DNA from: Clostridiaceae bacterium
Lineage (GTDB): Bacteria > Bacillota > Clostridia > Oscillospirales > QAMX01
DNA: 14,895 nt
Reading direction: 5' to 3'
Assembly (NCBI GenBank): GCA_016297585.1
Contig: JAEDGJ010000050.1
Location: forward strand, 1-14,895
Shown: positions 1 to 7,445 of the stretch, piece after piece
How positions within the stretch are numbered: the first letter of the stretch is position 1
Layout of the letters: every line of letters begins with the position of its first letter
The notes under the pieces: model-generated
Databases searched by the model: none
The model's input: only the letters and a program-made list of their open reading frames with translations
Told to the model about the DNA's origin: nothing
Made by a program: the position numbers and the translations under genes

Positions 1-38
1 CGAAGAAAGACCCCGTCATCGCCCTGCGAACCGAATAA
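1..38 (+). CDS. C-terminal tail of an upstream gene (partial)
   Basis: Reading from base 3, the frame gives KKDPVIALRTE followed by TAA at 36-38. A strong terminator starts about 12 bases later, as expected for the end of a real gene. Only eleven residues are visible, so no family can be assigned. The tail could also be chance, but the stop-then-terminator layout favours a real gene end. Confidence 0.5.
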   Translation, partial: KKDPVIALRTE

Positions 39-50
39 ACCCGCAAAAAC

Positions 51-83
51 CGGGGAGCGGCATCTTTTCCGCTCCCCGTTTTT
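51..83 (+). terminator. Rho-independent terminator of the upstream gene
   Basis: A perfect 10-bp GC-rich stem (cggggagcgg at 51-60, ccgctccccg at 69-78) encloses an 8-base loop and is followed by TTTTT. It insulates the FAD oxidoreductase gene from upstream transcription. Confidence 0.88.
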
Positions 84-157
84 CGTCCCATACGAAAAAA
101 AGCACGGATTCGCTCCCCGCAGCGCAAAAAAGTACCGTTCTTTCCGCCTCGCGCCGA

Positions 158-187
158 TTGACGAAACCGCGCCGGATGTGATATAAT
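158..187 (+). promoter_or_regulatory. Sigma-A promoter for the FAD oxidoreductase gene
   Basis: A -35 TTGACG (158-163) and a perfect -10 TATAAT (182-187) are separated by 18 bases. The -10 is preceded by TGA, giving an extended -10. Transcription would start near 194, leaving a leader of about 85 bases before the ATG at 278. A T-rich tract follows the -10 immediately. Confidence 0.8.
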
Positions 188-277
188 TTTTTCGCCGCAG
201 CCCCCGTTTTTTCATGCTTTCTCGGCGCGGCAATCGCCGGAACGATGCCATGACCGGCCAATGAAAGGAACTGTCCC

Positions 278-2791
278 ATGATGCGATACGATACCGTTCT
301 GATCGGCGCGACGATGCTGTCTTTGGGGTACGCCGTGCGCGCCGGAAAAGAGGGCAAAACCTGCGCCGTCATCGAGGCGGGCTGTCTCTGCGCCCCCGAG
401 TTTGCGGGCGCATGGTCGGGCAGCGCGCAGCGGGAAGGCGTCGATTACGCCGCGGAAACCCGCGAAAAGCTGCGTGAAATGCGCGAACGCGGCATCTCGC
501 AGGGCTGCGCGATGCACGCACCTTCCTTGGGCCCTCTTGCCGCCAAATGGTTTGACGAAAGCGGCGCGGACGTCCTGTTTTTGTCCCGGGTAACGGATGT
601 CACACGGGACGGGGACGGGCTGCTGCTGACCGTCCACAGCACCGGCGGCAGCTTTCCGATCCGGGCCGGGCGCGTCATCGACACTACGGCGGATTTCGAC
701 CTGCACATCTTCCTCGGCGAACCCGCGCCCGCAGGAGACGCCTTCCTCACCGCCGCGCTGGAGAGCGGATTTGTCTCCCTTCCCGTGCGGAACGGCACCT
801 CCATGGCCGAAGCGCGCCTTGCGGCGGCGGAGAGCTGGGAAGGGGAGAAGCTCCTCGCGTTCGCCCCGCAGCTCGGGATTCTGCCCGCCGGGAGCGGACA
901 CGGCATCTGGCAGCCCTCCGCGTGGCACCGCACCGCCGCCGACGCGTTCGAGGCCGGACTGCGCCTGCGCGCGCCGGAGCTTCCGGGCAGCATCGTGCGC
1001 CCGGCAGTGACCGAGGAAACCTGCGACATCGCCGTCGCGGGACTCGGCGTCGCGGGTTCCGCCGCGGCTCTGCGGGCGGCGCGCGACGGTCTGCGCGTCA
1101 TCGCGGTCGAGCAGCTCGGCTTCCCCGGCGGATCGAATACGGCGGGCGCCGTCCAGAGCTACTACGCCGGCGTCCGGGGCGGCGTATACCGCGATTTCGA
1201 CGCGCAGGCGGAGGCGTTCGGCGAAAAATTCCTGCCCTGCAGCGTTTCTTTTGGGAAATCGGCCGCGATTCAGCAGCTTTTGCAGCAATATGGCGCGGAC
1301 ACGCGCTACGATGCCTGCGTATACGGCGTGACCGGCGAGGAAAACACGGTCACGGGGCTTTTATACCGCGACCGGGAGGGACTGCACCGCATCCGGGCGA
1401 AATTCGTGCTCGACTGCACGGCGGAAGGGGAGGTCTGCCGCATGGCCGGGTGCGCCATGCTGCCCGGGCGCGAGACCAGCGGGAGCTTTACGAACTTTTC
1501 AAACGTTCTGCAGTATTTCGACCGGACGAACAGAAGGGTCTGGTGGGAATACCGCGACAACGGCGTCGTCAACCAGTACGACCCACTCGAGCTCGGACAC
1601 GAGATCCTGCGCTCCTCGTGGGAGGATAACCAGCTTCCGGAGCATCCGGACGACTCCCGGCTCTATCTGGGCATCGCGCCGCTGATCGGCATCCGGCAGG
1701 GGCTGCGCATCGAAGGGGAGGAGACGCTGCGCTTCTCCGACTATATGGACGGCCGCGTCACGGATGCTCCCGTGTTCTGGTGCCGCACGAATCTCGATAC
1801 GCACAGCAAGGAGTTCGGCACGGAAGACCGGATCATGCAGGACTGGATGACGATCGCCGGGATGTGGGGCTGGAATCTCGGCATACCCGTTCCCGCCGGC
1901 GCGCTGATCCCGAAGGGGAAAGAGGGGCTCCTCGCCGCGGGCAGAATTTTTGCCTGCGACCACAACTTTGCGCAGGGGCTGCGGATGATGGACGACTGCG
2001 CCAAGTCCGGAGAGGCCGCCGCCGTGCTCGCCGCGCACGCCATCCGTCTCGGCGTACCCGCCGTGAAGGTGCCCTATCCGGCGCTGCAGGCCGGTCTGCG
2101 TGAGACCGGCTGCTTAAAAGACGGGGACGGCTTCGTCCTCGAGCGTCAGGGCAATCCCCCGCGGCGGCGCTGTGCGGACAGCGTCGGCGGGCTCTGGCTC
2201 GAAGAAGAGGAGATCCCCGGAGAGCTTGCGACGGACTGCCCGGGACTTGCGATCTGGTCGGCGCGGATGCGCGGGGAGGCCGCCGCGGCTCCTTTGATCG
2301 CCGCGCTCGATTCCGGCGACACGCGGCTTCGGCGGAACGCGGCGCTGGCGCTGAGCCTTTTGGGACATGCGGAAGCCGTTCCGGTGCTGCTCGAGATGCT
2401 CGAGGATACCGGCGGCTATACGCCCCAAACCAGCTATACCTATGTCCTGCCGCACGCGGTCGCCGCGATCTCCGCGCTCGGAAGGCTGCACTGCGCCGAA
2501 GCTGCGGAGAAGCTGACAGAAATCGTCGAATCCCACGGCGCAGGCTACCGCTTCCAGCCGAATTACATCCTGCTCGATGAAGCGGACGCCCGGTTCCAGT
2601 ATGTGTCGCACGCCCTGTTCGCGCTGTGCGAGATCGGGAAGGCGCATCCCGGCGCCGTCTGCGCGGAACGGCTGCGCCGCTGCCTTGAGCGCCCCGATTT
2701 TCCCGCCTGCGTCAGCATGATGGGCTCATGGCGCCGGATCTCGTTCCGGAAAGCGATGGAAAACGAATTGGCGGCGCTTCCCGATCGGTAA
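278..2791 (+). CDS. FAD-dependent oxidoreductase with C-terminal HEAT-like repeats
   Basis: This 837-residue protein belongs to the FAD_oxidored group of flavoproteins and is probably cytoplasmic, since no signal peptide is seen. The canonical dinucleotide fold begins at residue 250 (IAVAGLGVAGSAAALRAARDG, with GLGVAG at 255-260 and the ribose-binding acid E278). It is followed by GFPGGSNT (281-288) and a later VLDCTAEGEV strand typical of FAD-binding oxidoreductases. Residues 1-220 look like a second, degenerate copy: VLIGATMLSLG in place of GxGxxG, then VIDTTADFDL. Residues about 660-825 form alpha-helical HEAT-type repeats (for example RLRRNAALALSLLG). The start at 278 is chosen because AAAGGA at 264-269 lies 8 bases upstream; ATG 281 is an alternative. 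It has its own promoter and is followed 42 bases later by an AraC regulator. The substrate is unknown. The context suggests oxidation of a sugar derivative. Confidence 0.88.
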   Translation: MMRYDTVLIGATMLSLGYAVRAGKEGKTCAVIEAGCLCAPEFAGAWSGSAQREGVDYAAETREKLREMRERGISQGCAMHAPSLGPLAAKWFDESGADVLFLSRVTDVTRDGDGLLLTVHSTGGSFPIRAGRVIDTTADFDLHIFLGEPAPAGDAFLTAALESGFVSLPVRNGTSMAEARLAAAESWEGEKLLAFAPQLGILPAGSGHGIWQPSAWHRTAADAFEAGLRLRAPELPGSIVRPAVTEETCDIAVAGLGVAGSAAALRAARDGLRVIAVEQLGFPGGSNTAGAVQSYYAGVRGGVYRDFDAQAEAFGEKFLPCSVSFGKSAAIQQLLQQYGADTRYDACVYGVTGEENTVTGLLYRDREGLHRIRAKFVLDCTAEGEVCRMAGCAMLPGRETSGSFTNFSNVLQYFDRTNRRVWWEYRDNGVVNQYDPLELGHEILRSSWEDNQLPEHPDDSRLYLGIAPLIGIRQGLRIEGEETLRFSDYMDGRVTDAPVFWCRTNLDTHSKEFGTEDRIMQDWMTIAGMWGWNLGIPVPAGALIPKGKEGLLAAGRIFACDHNFAQGLRMMDDCAKSGEAAAVLAAHAIRLGVPAVKVPYPALQAGLRETGCLKDGDGFVLERQGNPPRRRCADSVGGLWLEEEEIPGELATDCPGLAIWSARMRGEAAAAPLIAALDSGDTRLRRNAALALSLLGHAEAVPVLLEMLEDTGGYTPQTSYTYVLPHAVAAISALGRLHCAEAAEKLTEIVESHGAGYRFQPNYILLDEADARFQYVSHALFALCEIGKAHPGAVCAERLRRCLERPDFPACVSMMGSWRRISFRKAMENELAALPDR

Positions 2792-2833
2792 AGACGCGGC
2801 AAAAGAGACGAAAAAGAGGGGAGGGGGATTCGG

Positions 2834-3637
2834 ATGCTGCCGTATCAGGAGCTGAAGGCGGAACAGCTCCGTCCCGATCAGGTGTCGGTGTTCGTCAATT
2901 ACCGCCGGGAAGCGGGACTGATGGTCCACGAGCACTGGCACTGCTGTGCGGAGCTGCTGTTCGTATTCGACGGCTGCGCGGAGCAGACCCTCAACGGCGA
3001 GCGCTTTACGTTTCACGCCGGCGATACGCTCTACATCGCGCCGGGCGCCGTTCATGCCACGGTGTCCGTGGAGGACCGGTGCTATATCGGGGTCGCGCAG
3101 TTCCATTGCAGCGGGCTTCCCTCCCTTTTCCTGCCGTCCGGACAGGCGTCGCAGGAGATGGCGCCGCTTTTCAGCCGGCTTCAGGAGGAGTTTACGCTGC
3201 GGCGTCCCGGATATGCCTCCATTTCGCAGGGGCTGACCCTGCAGGCGCTGGGGCTTCTCGAGCGCAGCGGGACGGAGGTCGGGCAGATGCCGCCGAGCAC
3301 GGGGGAAGCGCAGAAAATCTCCGCCTACCTGCGCAGCCATCTGACGGAACGCATCACGCTGGAGACCGCCGCCCGTGCCGCCGGGTACTCTCCCGCGTAT
3401 TTTTCCCGGCTGTTCCGTCAGTGGATGGGGATGCCCTTCAAGGCCTATCTCGACGAGCTGATGGTGCAGGCCGCCAAGGGGATGCTGGAGGACGGTCTGT
3501 CCGCCGCCGCGGTATCGGAGGTGCTGCGCTATGATACCCCGTCCTCCTTCGGCAGAGCCTTCAAGCGCATCGCGGGGGAGACGCCGTCCGGATTTCAGGA
3601 ACGGCTGCGAAAGCAAAAAATGGACAGGAATCCGTAA
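2834..3637 (+). CDS. AraC-family transcriptional regulator with cupin sensor domain
   Basis: This 267-residue protein has the usual two-domain AraC layout. Residues about 30-100 form a cupin-like effector domain (HEHWHCCAELLFVFDG, then FHAGDTLYIAPGAVH). Residues about 167-262 form the double helix-turn-helix DNA-binding domain (ITLETAARAAGYSPAYFSRLF for the first helix pair, AAAVSEVLRYDTPSSFGRAF for the second). Such regulators normally activate adjacent catabolic genes when they bind a small ligand, often a sugar. The gene lies 42 bases after the FAD oxidoreductase stop with a purine-rich ribosome binding site (GAGGGGAGGGGG) before ATG 2834, so it is probably co-transcribed. It is the likely local regulator of the oxidoreductase, the URO-D-like gene and the heparinase-like gene. 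The ligand cannot be read from the sequence. Confidence 0.93.
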   Translation: MLPYQELKAEQLRPDQVSVFVNYRREAGLMVHEHWHCCAELLFVFDGCAEQTLNGERFTFHAGDTLYIAPGAVHATVSVEDRCYIGVAQFHCSGLPSLFLPSGQASQEMAPLFSRLQEEFTLRRPGYASISQGLTLQALGLLERSGTEVGQMPPSTGEAQKISAYLRSHLTERITLETAARAAGYSPAYFSRLFRQWMGMPFKAYLDELMVQAAKGMLEDGLSAAAVSEVLRYDTPSSFGRAFKRIAGETPSGFQERLRKQKMDRNP

Positions 3638-3648
3638 AAACTGCGCTG

Positions 3649-3699
3649 GTTTTGTTCCGTATTTTTTCGTATACTGAAACAAAACTAAGAGCGAAAGGA
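3649..3699 (+). promoter_or_regulatory. Possible internal promoter and dyad before the URO-D-like gene
   Basis: An 8-bp inverted repeat (GTTTTGTT at 3649-3656, AACAAAAC at 3678-3685) brackets a good -10, TATACT (3670-3675). No convincing -35 is present, which would fit a promoter that needs an activator such as the upstream AraC protein. The ribosome binding site AAAGGA is at 3694-3699, nine bases before ATG 3709. The regulatory role is inferred. Confidence 0.4.
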
Positions 3700-3708
3700 C
3701 GTTTTTCC

Positions 3709-4728
3709 ATGGAATACGGAACCCGGCGCGAACCCGATTTCAACAATATCCTGCAGGTGCTGCAGGGCAAAAAGCCTTCGCGGCCGACGCTGTTCGAGTT
3801 CTTTATGAATATGGATGTCTACCGTCTGGTCGCGGGGGATCCGCCGTCCGGCGACGATCCGGTGCAGATGATTGCGTATCTCGCGCGGGCATTCGCTGCC
3901 TGCGGCTATGACTATGTCACCACCGGCGGCAGCGACCTTCTGTTCCCGACGGGGGACACCGAGTACCGAGAGACGAAGTCCCTCAACGCCCACGCCTGCA
4001 TCAAAAACCGCGAGGACTTTGAACGCTACCCTTGGCCGGATCCGGACAAGGCCGACTACTCCCGTCTGGAAAAGGTCGCGCCCTATCTGCCCGGCAATAT
4101 GAAGATCATGGCCTCGAGCCCCGACGGCCTGCTGGAAAACGTCATCAACATCGTAGGCTACGACAACCTCTGCCTGATGCTCTACGACGATCCCGAGCTC
4201 GTCCGGGACATCTTCGACCGCGTCGGCTCCATTCTGCTGCGCCACTATGAGATCTCCGCCTCGTTCGACACCGTCGGCATCCTGATGATCAACGACGACT
4301 GGGGCTTTAACTCCCAGCCGATGCTCTCTCCCGCGCAGATGCGCGAGTACGCGTTCCCGTGGCACAAGAAGATGGTCGAGGTCGCGCACAAGCACGGCAA
4401 GCCCGCGGTGCTGCATTCCTGCGGCCAGCTCGAATCGGTGATGGAGGACATCATCGAGGACATGAAATTCGACGGCAAGCACTCCTATCAGGACAACATC
4501 CTGCCCGTGGAGGACGCCTACCGCCGCTGGGGCGGACGCATCGCCATTCTCGGCGGTCTGGACGTCGACTTCCTCGTGCGCTCCGAGCCGGAGGAGATCA
4601 CGGCGCGTGCCCGCCGGATGCTCGAGATGGCGGAGGAGAAGGGCGGCTACGCGCTCGGCTCCGGCAACAGCATTCCGTCCTATATCCCGCCGGAGCACTA
4701 CTTTGCGATGCTCCGCGCGGCGTTCTGA
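3709..4728 (+). CDS. Uroporphyrinogen decarboxylase-superfamily protein (methyltransferase-like)
   Basis: This 339-residue TIM-barrel protein belongs to the URO-D superfamily, which holds both heme-pathway decarboxylases and the MtaA/MtbA cobalamin methyltransferases. Visible family landmarks are EFFMNMDVYRL (30-40), GYDYVTTGG (66-74), the acidic DDWG (196-199), HSCG (236-239, the HxCG position that carries a zinc ligand in methyltransferases) and ALGSGNSIPSYIPPEHY near the C-terminus. It is unlikely to be the housekeeping HemE, because it lies among carbohydrate-related genes with no heme genes around. No corrinoid protein is encoded in the window, so a methyl-transfer role is inference. The start is ATG 3709, since AAAGGA lies nine bases upstream; an in-frame ATG at 3652 lacks a site and would add 19 residues. 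It could be a demethylase or methyltransferase acting on a modified sugar. Confidence 0.85.
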   Translation: MEYGTRREPDFNNILQVLQGKKPSRPTLFEFFMNMDVYRLVAGDPPSGDDPVQMIAYLARAFAACGYDYVTTGGSDLLFPTGDTEYRETKSLNAHACIKNREDFERYPWPDPDKADYSRLEKVAPYLPGNMKIMASSPDGLLENVINIVGYDNLCLMLYDDPELVRDIFDRVGSILLRHYEISASFDTVGILMINDDWGFNSQPMLSPAQMREYAFPWHKKMVEVAHKHGKPAVLHSCGQLESVMEDIIEDMKFDGKHSYQDNILPVEDAYRRWGGRIAILGGLDVDFLVRSEPEEITARARRMLEMAEEKGGYALGSGNSIPSYIPPEHYFAMLRAAF

Positions 4729-4766
4729 TCCTGTTTTTTCGCAGCGCGCCGCATCCGATAACGCAA

Positions 4767-4807
4767 AAAAGAGCCTTTCACGGTCAAAAAAACGGGAAGG
4801 CTCTTTT
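4767..4807 (+). terminator. Rho-independent terminator after the URO-D-like gene
   Basis: An 11-bp stem (aaaagagcctt and aaggctctttt) extended by G-T and C-G pairs encloses an A-rich loop and ends in TTTT. The stem's own A and T tracts make it look bidirectional. It suggests that the heparinase-like gene is at least partly transcribed on its own. Confidence 0.75.
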
Positions 4808-4821
4808 CGGCATATCCGAAA
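4805..4821. promoter_or_regulatory. Dyad upstream of the heparinase-like gene (possible operator)
   Basis: TTTCGG and CCGAAA form a perfect 6-bp inverted repeat with 5 bases between them, 34 bases before ATG 4855. The dyad overlaps the end of the preceding terminator. Function is inferred from position only. Confidence 0.3.
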
Positions 4822-4854
4822 TTATCATATATCAATCGAAGGGGGCAGTTTTTC

Positions 4855-6603
4855 ATGGACAACGAATACAGAAAGCCGTATCTCGCCGCGCTGACCCATA
4901 CGGCGCCGCAGACGCGGTATTATGTGTATCCGCGCGAAGCGTTGAAAAAGGAACCGATTTTTCCGTATCTTGTCCTCGACGGCGGCGCGTTTCTCTTTGC
5001 CGCGGAGCACTTCGGCGACGCGTCCTCCGATACGCTGCTGGAAAAGACCCTCTCGGGCGAGCTTTTCGAGCTTTTCCGGGATGAAAACGGGGAAATGGAC
5101 TGGGGACGCTCCTACCATCTTGCCGCCGCCTCCGGCATGCCGAAGCAGCACGAATGGCAGTCCTGGCCGCAGCGGCTGTACATGCTGCTGCCGCTGGCGC
5201 AGGCGTATCTGCGCACGTCCGACCGAAAATACGCCGCGGCATGGCTGCGTATCCTGAAAAACTGGGCGGATTTTGCCCCTTACGAGCCGCTGCAAAGGGA
5301 CGTTTCCCATGTGAACACCTCGATGCGCTGGCGCGATATGCAGGTCAGCTGGCGCACGATGACGCTCCTGCACAGCCTGTACATGCTCGGCACCCATGAC
5401 GACGCCTTCACAGAGGACGAATGGCGGGAGATTTACGCCTTTCTCGAGCTGAACCTCGACCATCTCGCGGAGGAAGCGCAGTTTGTCGGGGAAAAGGGGC
5501 GGCTCGGGAACCACACGCTGCAGATGGCAAGCGTCCTCGTAACCGCGGGCATCGTTTTTGCCGAGCTGCCGCGGGCGCGCGCGTATTTCGACTGCGGCAA
5601 GGCCGTCATGACCGCCTGCTTCGCCTTCAACGTGATGCCGGACGGCGGCACGAAGGAGGTCGGCCCCAGCTATAACCACTTCATCGCGCGGCTGTATCTG
5701 GAAGCGCAGAAAAACTGCGAACTCAACGGCTATCCGGAGATCGAAGGCCTTCACGACTCCGTCATCCGGCAGTACCAGTGGCTTGCCTCCGTCGCGACAA
5801 AGGACGGCCGCGCCCTGCGCCTCAGCGACGCCTACGGCATGGACGCGCACGCCGACGTGCGGCGCATGGGGGAAATTTTCCCCTTTCAGGCGGATTTTTC
5901 AAAGCCCTCCATCCGGATGCCGGATTCCGAATACATTATCCTCCGCAATTCCCGCTGGGAGCTGGCGCTCGATGCGATGGCGTTTTTCGGCGGACACCAG
6001 CACTACGGACGCGTGCAGCCCCTGCTTTGGGCGGACGGCGAGGAGATCCTCACGGATACCGGCTGCTGCAACTACGACCGCAACGATCTGTACGTCTGGG
6101 GGAAGACCGCCGAGGCGCACAGCGTCGTCACCTGCGCCGCCCTCCCGTTCTATGCGTCCCGGTACGACGTCGAGGTGCTCGAGGCCGACCTCTCCGCGAA
6201 TACCGTCCGTGCCCGCGTCACGGTGCAGTACGAGGAGCGTTCCTATGTCTGGACGCGCAGCGTGCGCCTGACGGAGGACGGCGCGTGGTTTTCGGACCGC
6301 GTACAGTCCTCGGAGCCGCTCGAATTTCAGGGGCGCTGGTACCTTGCCGGCCGTCCCACGGCGCTCGAGGAAAGCGAATGCGCGGAGGATCCCATCGTGC
6401 ACCACGCGCCGTATCTGGAGCTGGGGCATGTCGCCCGTCAGCGGCTCTCCCGCGGGCCGATGACGCTTCGCTCCTCGGCGCTGCTGCATCTCGACCACAC
6501 GCCCGCGATGGGGGAAGATAACCGGGTGACCTATCTCGACCGGCTGACGTGGACGAAAACCGGAACGGATTTCACCGTGGAGACGCGGATCCTGTACCGG
6601 TAA
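4855..6603 (+). CDS. Heparinase II/III family protein (probable cytoplasmic polysaccharide/oligosaccharide lyase)
   Basis: This 582-residue protein has the (alpha/alpha)-toroid plus beta-sandwich layout of heparinase II/III-type lyases, which cleave uronate-containing glycans by beta-elimination. The helical part covers about 1-345. GNH (218-220) fits the charge-neutralising Asn/His position, and DGGTKEVGPSYNH (263-275) carries the likely catalytic Tyr273 in the place of the usual DGxxxExSxxYH motif. The C-terminal beta part begins near 358 and shows FFGGHQHYGRVQPLLW (His381, His383), LTDTG (399-403) and AHSVV (421-425), which replaces the common AHNTV. No signal peptide is visible, so it should act on imported oligosaccharides. 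GAAGGGGG at 4838-4845 lies nine bases before the ATG. It ends a four-gene group with an AraC regulator. The glycan cannot be specified. Confidence 0.87.
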   Translation: MDNEYRKPYLAALTHTAPQTRYYVYPREALKKEPIFPYLVLDGGAFLFAAEHFGDASSDTLLEKTLSGELFELFRDENGEMDWGRSYHLAAASGMPKQHEWQSWPQRLYMLLPLAQAYLRTSDRKYAAAWLRILKNWADFAPYEPLQRDVSHVNTSMRWRDMQVSWRTMTLLHSLYMLGTHDDAFTEDEWREIYAFLELNLDHLAEEAQFVGEKGRLGNHTLQMASVLVTAGIVFAELPRARAYFDCGKAVMTACFAFNVMPDGGTKEVGPSYNHFIARLYLEAQKNCELNGYPEIEGLHDSVIRQYQWLASVATKDGRALRLSDAYGMDAHADVRRMGEIFPFQADFSKPSIRMPDSEYIILRNSRWELALDAMAFFGGHQHYGRVQPLLWADGEEILTDTGCCNYDRNDLYVWGKTAEAHSVVTCAALPFYASRYDVEVLEADLSANTVRARVTVQYEERSYVWTRSVRLTEDGAWFSDRVQSSEPLEFQGRWYLAGRPTALEESECAEDPIVHHAPYLELGHVARQRLSRGPMTLRSSALLHLDHTPAMGEDNRVTYLDRLTWTKTGTDFTVETRILYR

Positions 6604-6661
6604 GCGGCGGCACATCCCGGCATCCCCGTACTCCGTCAGCGCGTATCGAATATCGGACACG

Positions 6662-6711
6662 AACGGCAAATCCTCCGTAGGATCAACCCATACGGAGGAT
6701 TTGCCGTTTTT
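6662..6711 (+). terminator. Strong rho-independent terminator after the heparinase-like gene
   Basis: A perfect 18-bp stem (6662-6679 with 6691-6708) has an 11-base loop and ends in TTTTT. It marks the end of the left gene group. On the - strand there is no comparable T run after the stem, so it mainly serves the + strand. Confidence 0.92.
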
Positions 6712-6716
6712 GCACT

Positions 6717-6738
6717 GCCCCGGATAGCCGTCCGGGGC
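6717..6738. other. Short GC-rich hairpin behind the PII-like gene
   Basis: An 8-bp perfect stem (GCCCCGGA and TCCGGGGC) with a 6-base loop lies a few bases beyond the stop of the - strand PII-like gene. No T run follows it on the - strand, so it is not a standard terminator. It may stabilise the 3' end of the operon message or help to stop transcription. Confidence 0.4.
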
Positions 6739-6742
6739 ACCC

Positions 6743-7441
6743 TTATTCGTCGTCTCCGAGCCCGATGACGCTCTCCACCGGCAGCGACGCGACAATGCCT
6801 TTCGCCTCGCTGCGCATCCCGCATTTTTCGCCGATCGCCTGCATGATCTTCCTCTTGCTTGCGGCGTCCGTCACGATCAGCACGACTTCTTTTTCATCGT
6901 GGACGCTGAGCCCCCAGAAGTTCATCGCCTGCTCGTCTCCGGCACGGCGTCCGTGCAGCACGGTGCCGCCCCTCGCGCCGGCGGCTCTCGCCACGCTCGC
7001 GACCTCGTCGCTGAAGCCCTGATTGACCACTACGGCAATCATCGCATATTCCATCTCAGTCATAGCCGGTTCATCCTTTCTTTCCGGGGGTTCCTCGCCG
7101 TCGAGCTGCTGCAGCATCCGCAGTATCAGATTGTTCGCGCCGGAAACCGGAATGCAGAAGGCGATTCCGTGGTTTACGGCGCCAAGCTTCAGCTCTTTCT
7201 TCAATTTATGCAGCATCGCGTTTGCAAAACGCGTCGGCATCATGCTCACGAGCATGACACGGTCGCTGCTGCCAAGCCCTAAAATATCCATCATCTCGCT
7301 GGACGCCGTGCCCCGCGCCATCAGGCGGTAATGCGTCGGTACGGCGCCGATGCGGAACATCTCCGCCGCCCGTTCGGCGGGCTTTGGATTCGTTATCAAG
7401 ATCAGCATCCGAAAGGACAGATTTTTTTCGTCCATATTCAT
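6743..7441 (-). CDS. Tandem PII-like (GlnB-fold) signalling protein
   Basis: This 232-residue soluble protein contains two consecutive PII-like domains, each about 100 residues. The first is at 9-112 (FRMLILITNP at its first strand). After an acidic linker (DGEEPPERKDEP), the second is at about 130-228, with MIAVVVNQGF as first strand, GARGGT (155-160) at the T-loop position, and EVVLIVTDAASKRKIMQAI as the second beta-alpha unit. Classical PII proteins are single-domain trimers that sense nucleotides or 2-oxoglutarate and bind transporters or enzymes; a double-domain form is unusual. The gene follows the DUF1538 membrane protein gene with almost no gap (stop at 7446, start at 7441), so it probably regulates that protein. 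The start is ATG 7441 because GGGGAGGA ends about 8 bases upstream. A longer frame from 7459 would begin inside that ribosome binding site. The ligand is unknown. Confidence 0.82.
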   Translation of the reverse strand: MNMDEKNLSFRMLILITNPKPAERAAEMFRIGAVPTHYRLMARGTASSEMMDILGLGSSDRVMLVSMMPTRFANAMLHKLKKELKLGAVNHGIAFCIPVSGANNLILRMLQQLDGEEPPERKDEPAMTEMEYAMIAVVVNQGFSDEVASVARAAGARGGTVLHGRRAGDEQAMNFWGLSVHDEKEVVLIVTDAASKRKIMQAIGEKCGMRSEAKGIVASLPVESVIGLGDDE

Positions 7442-7445
7442 CCGC

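Noticed and set aside
212..1288. Long - strand frame opposite the FAD oxidoreductase gene
   Set aside because: It is Arg/Gly/Ala-rich with no family pattern and mirrors a clear + strand gene in GC-rich DNA.
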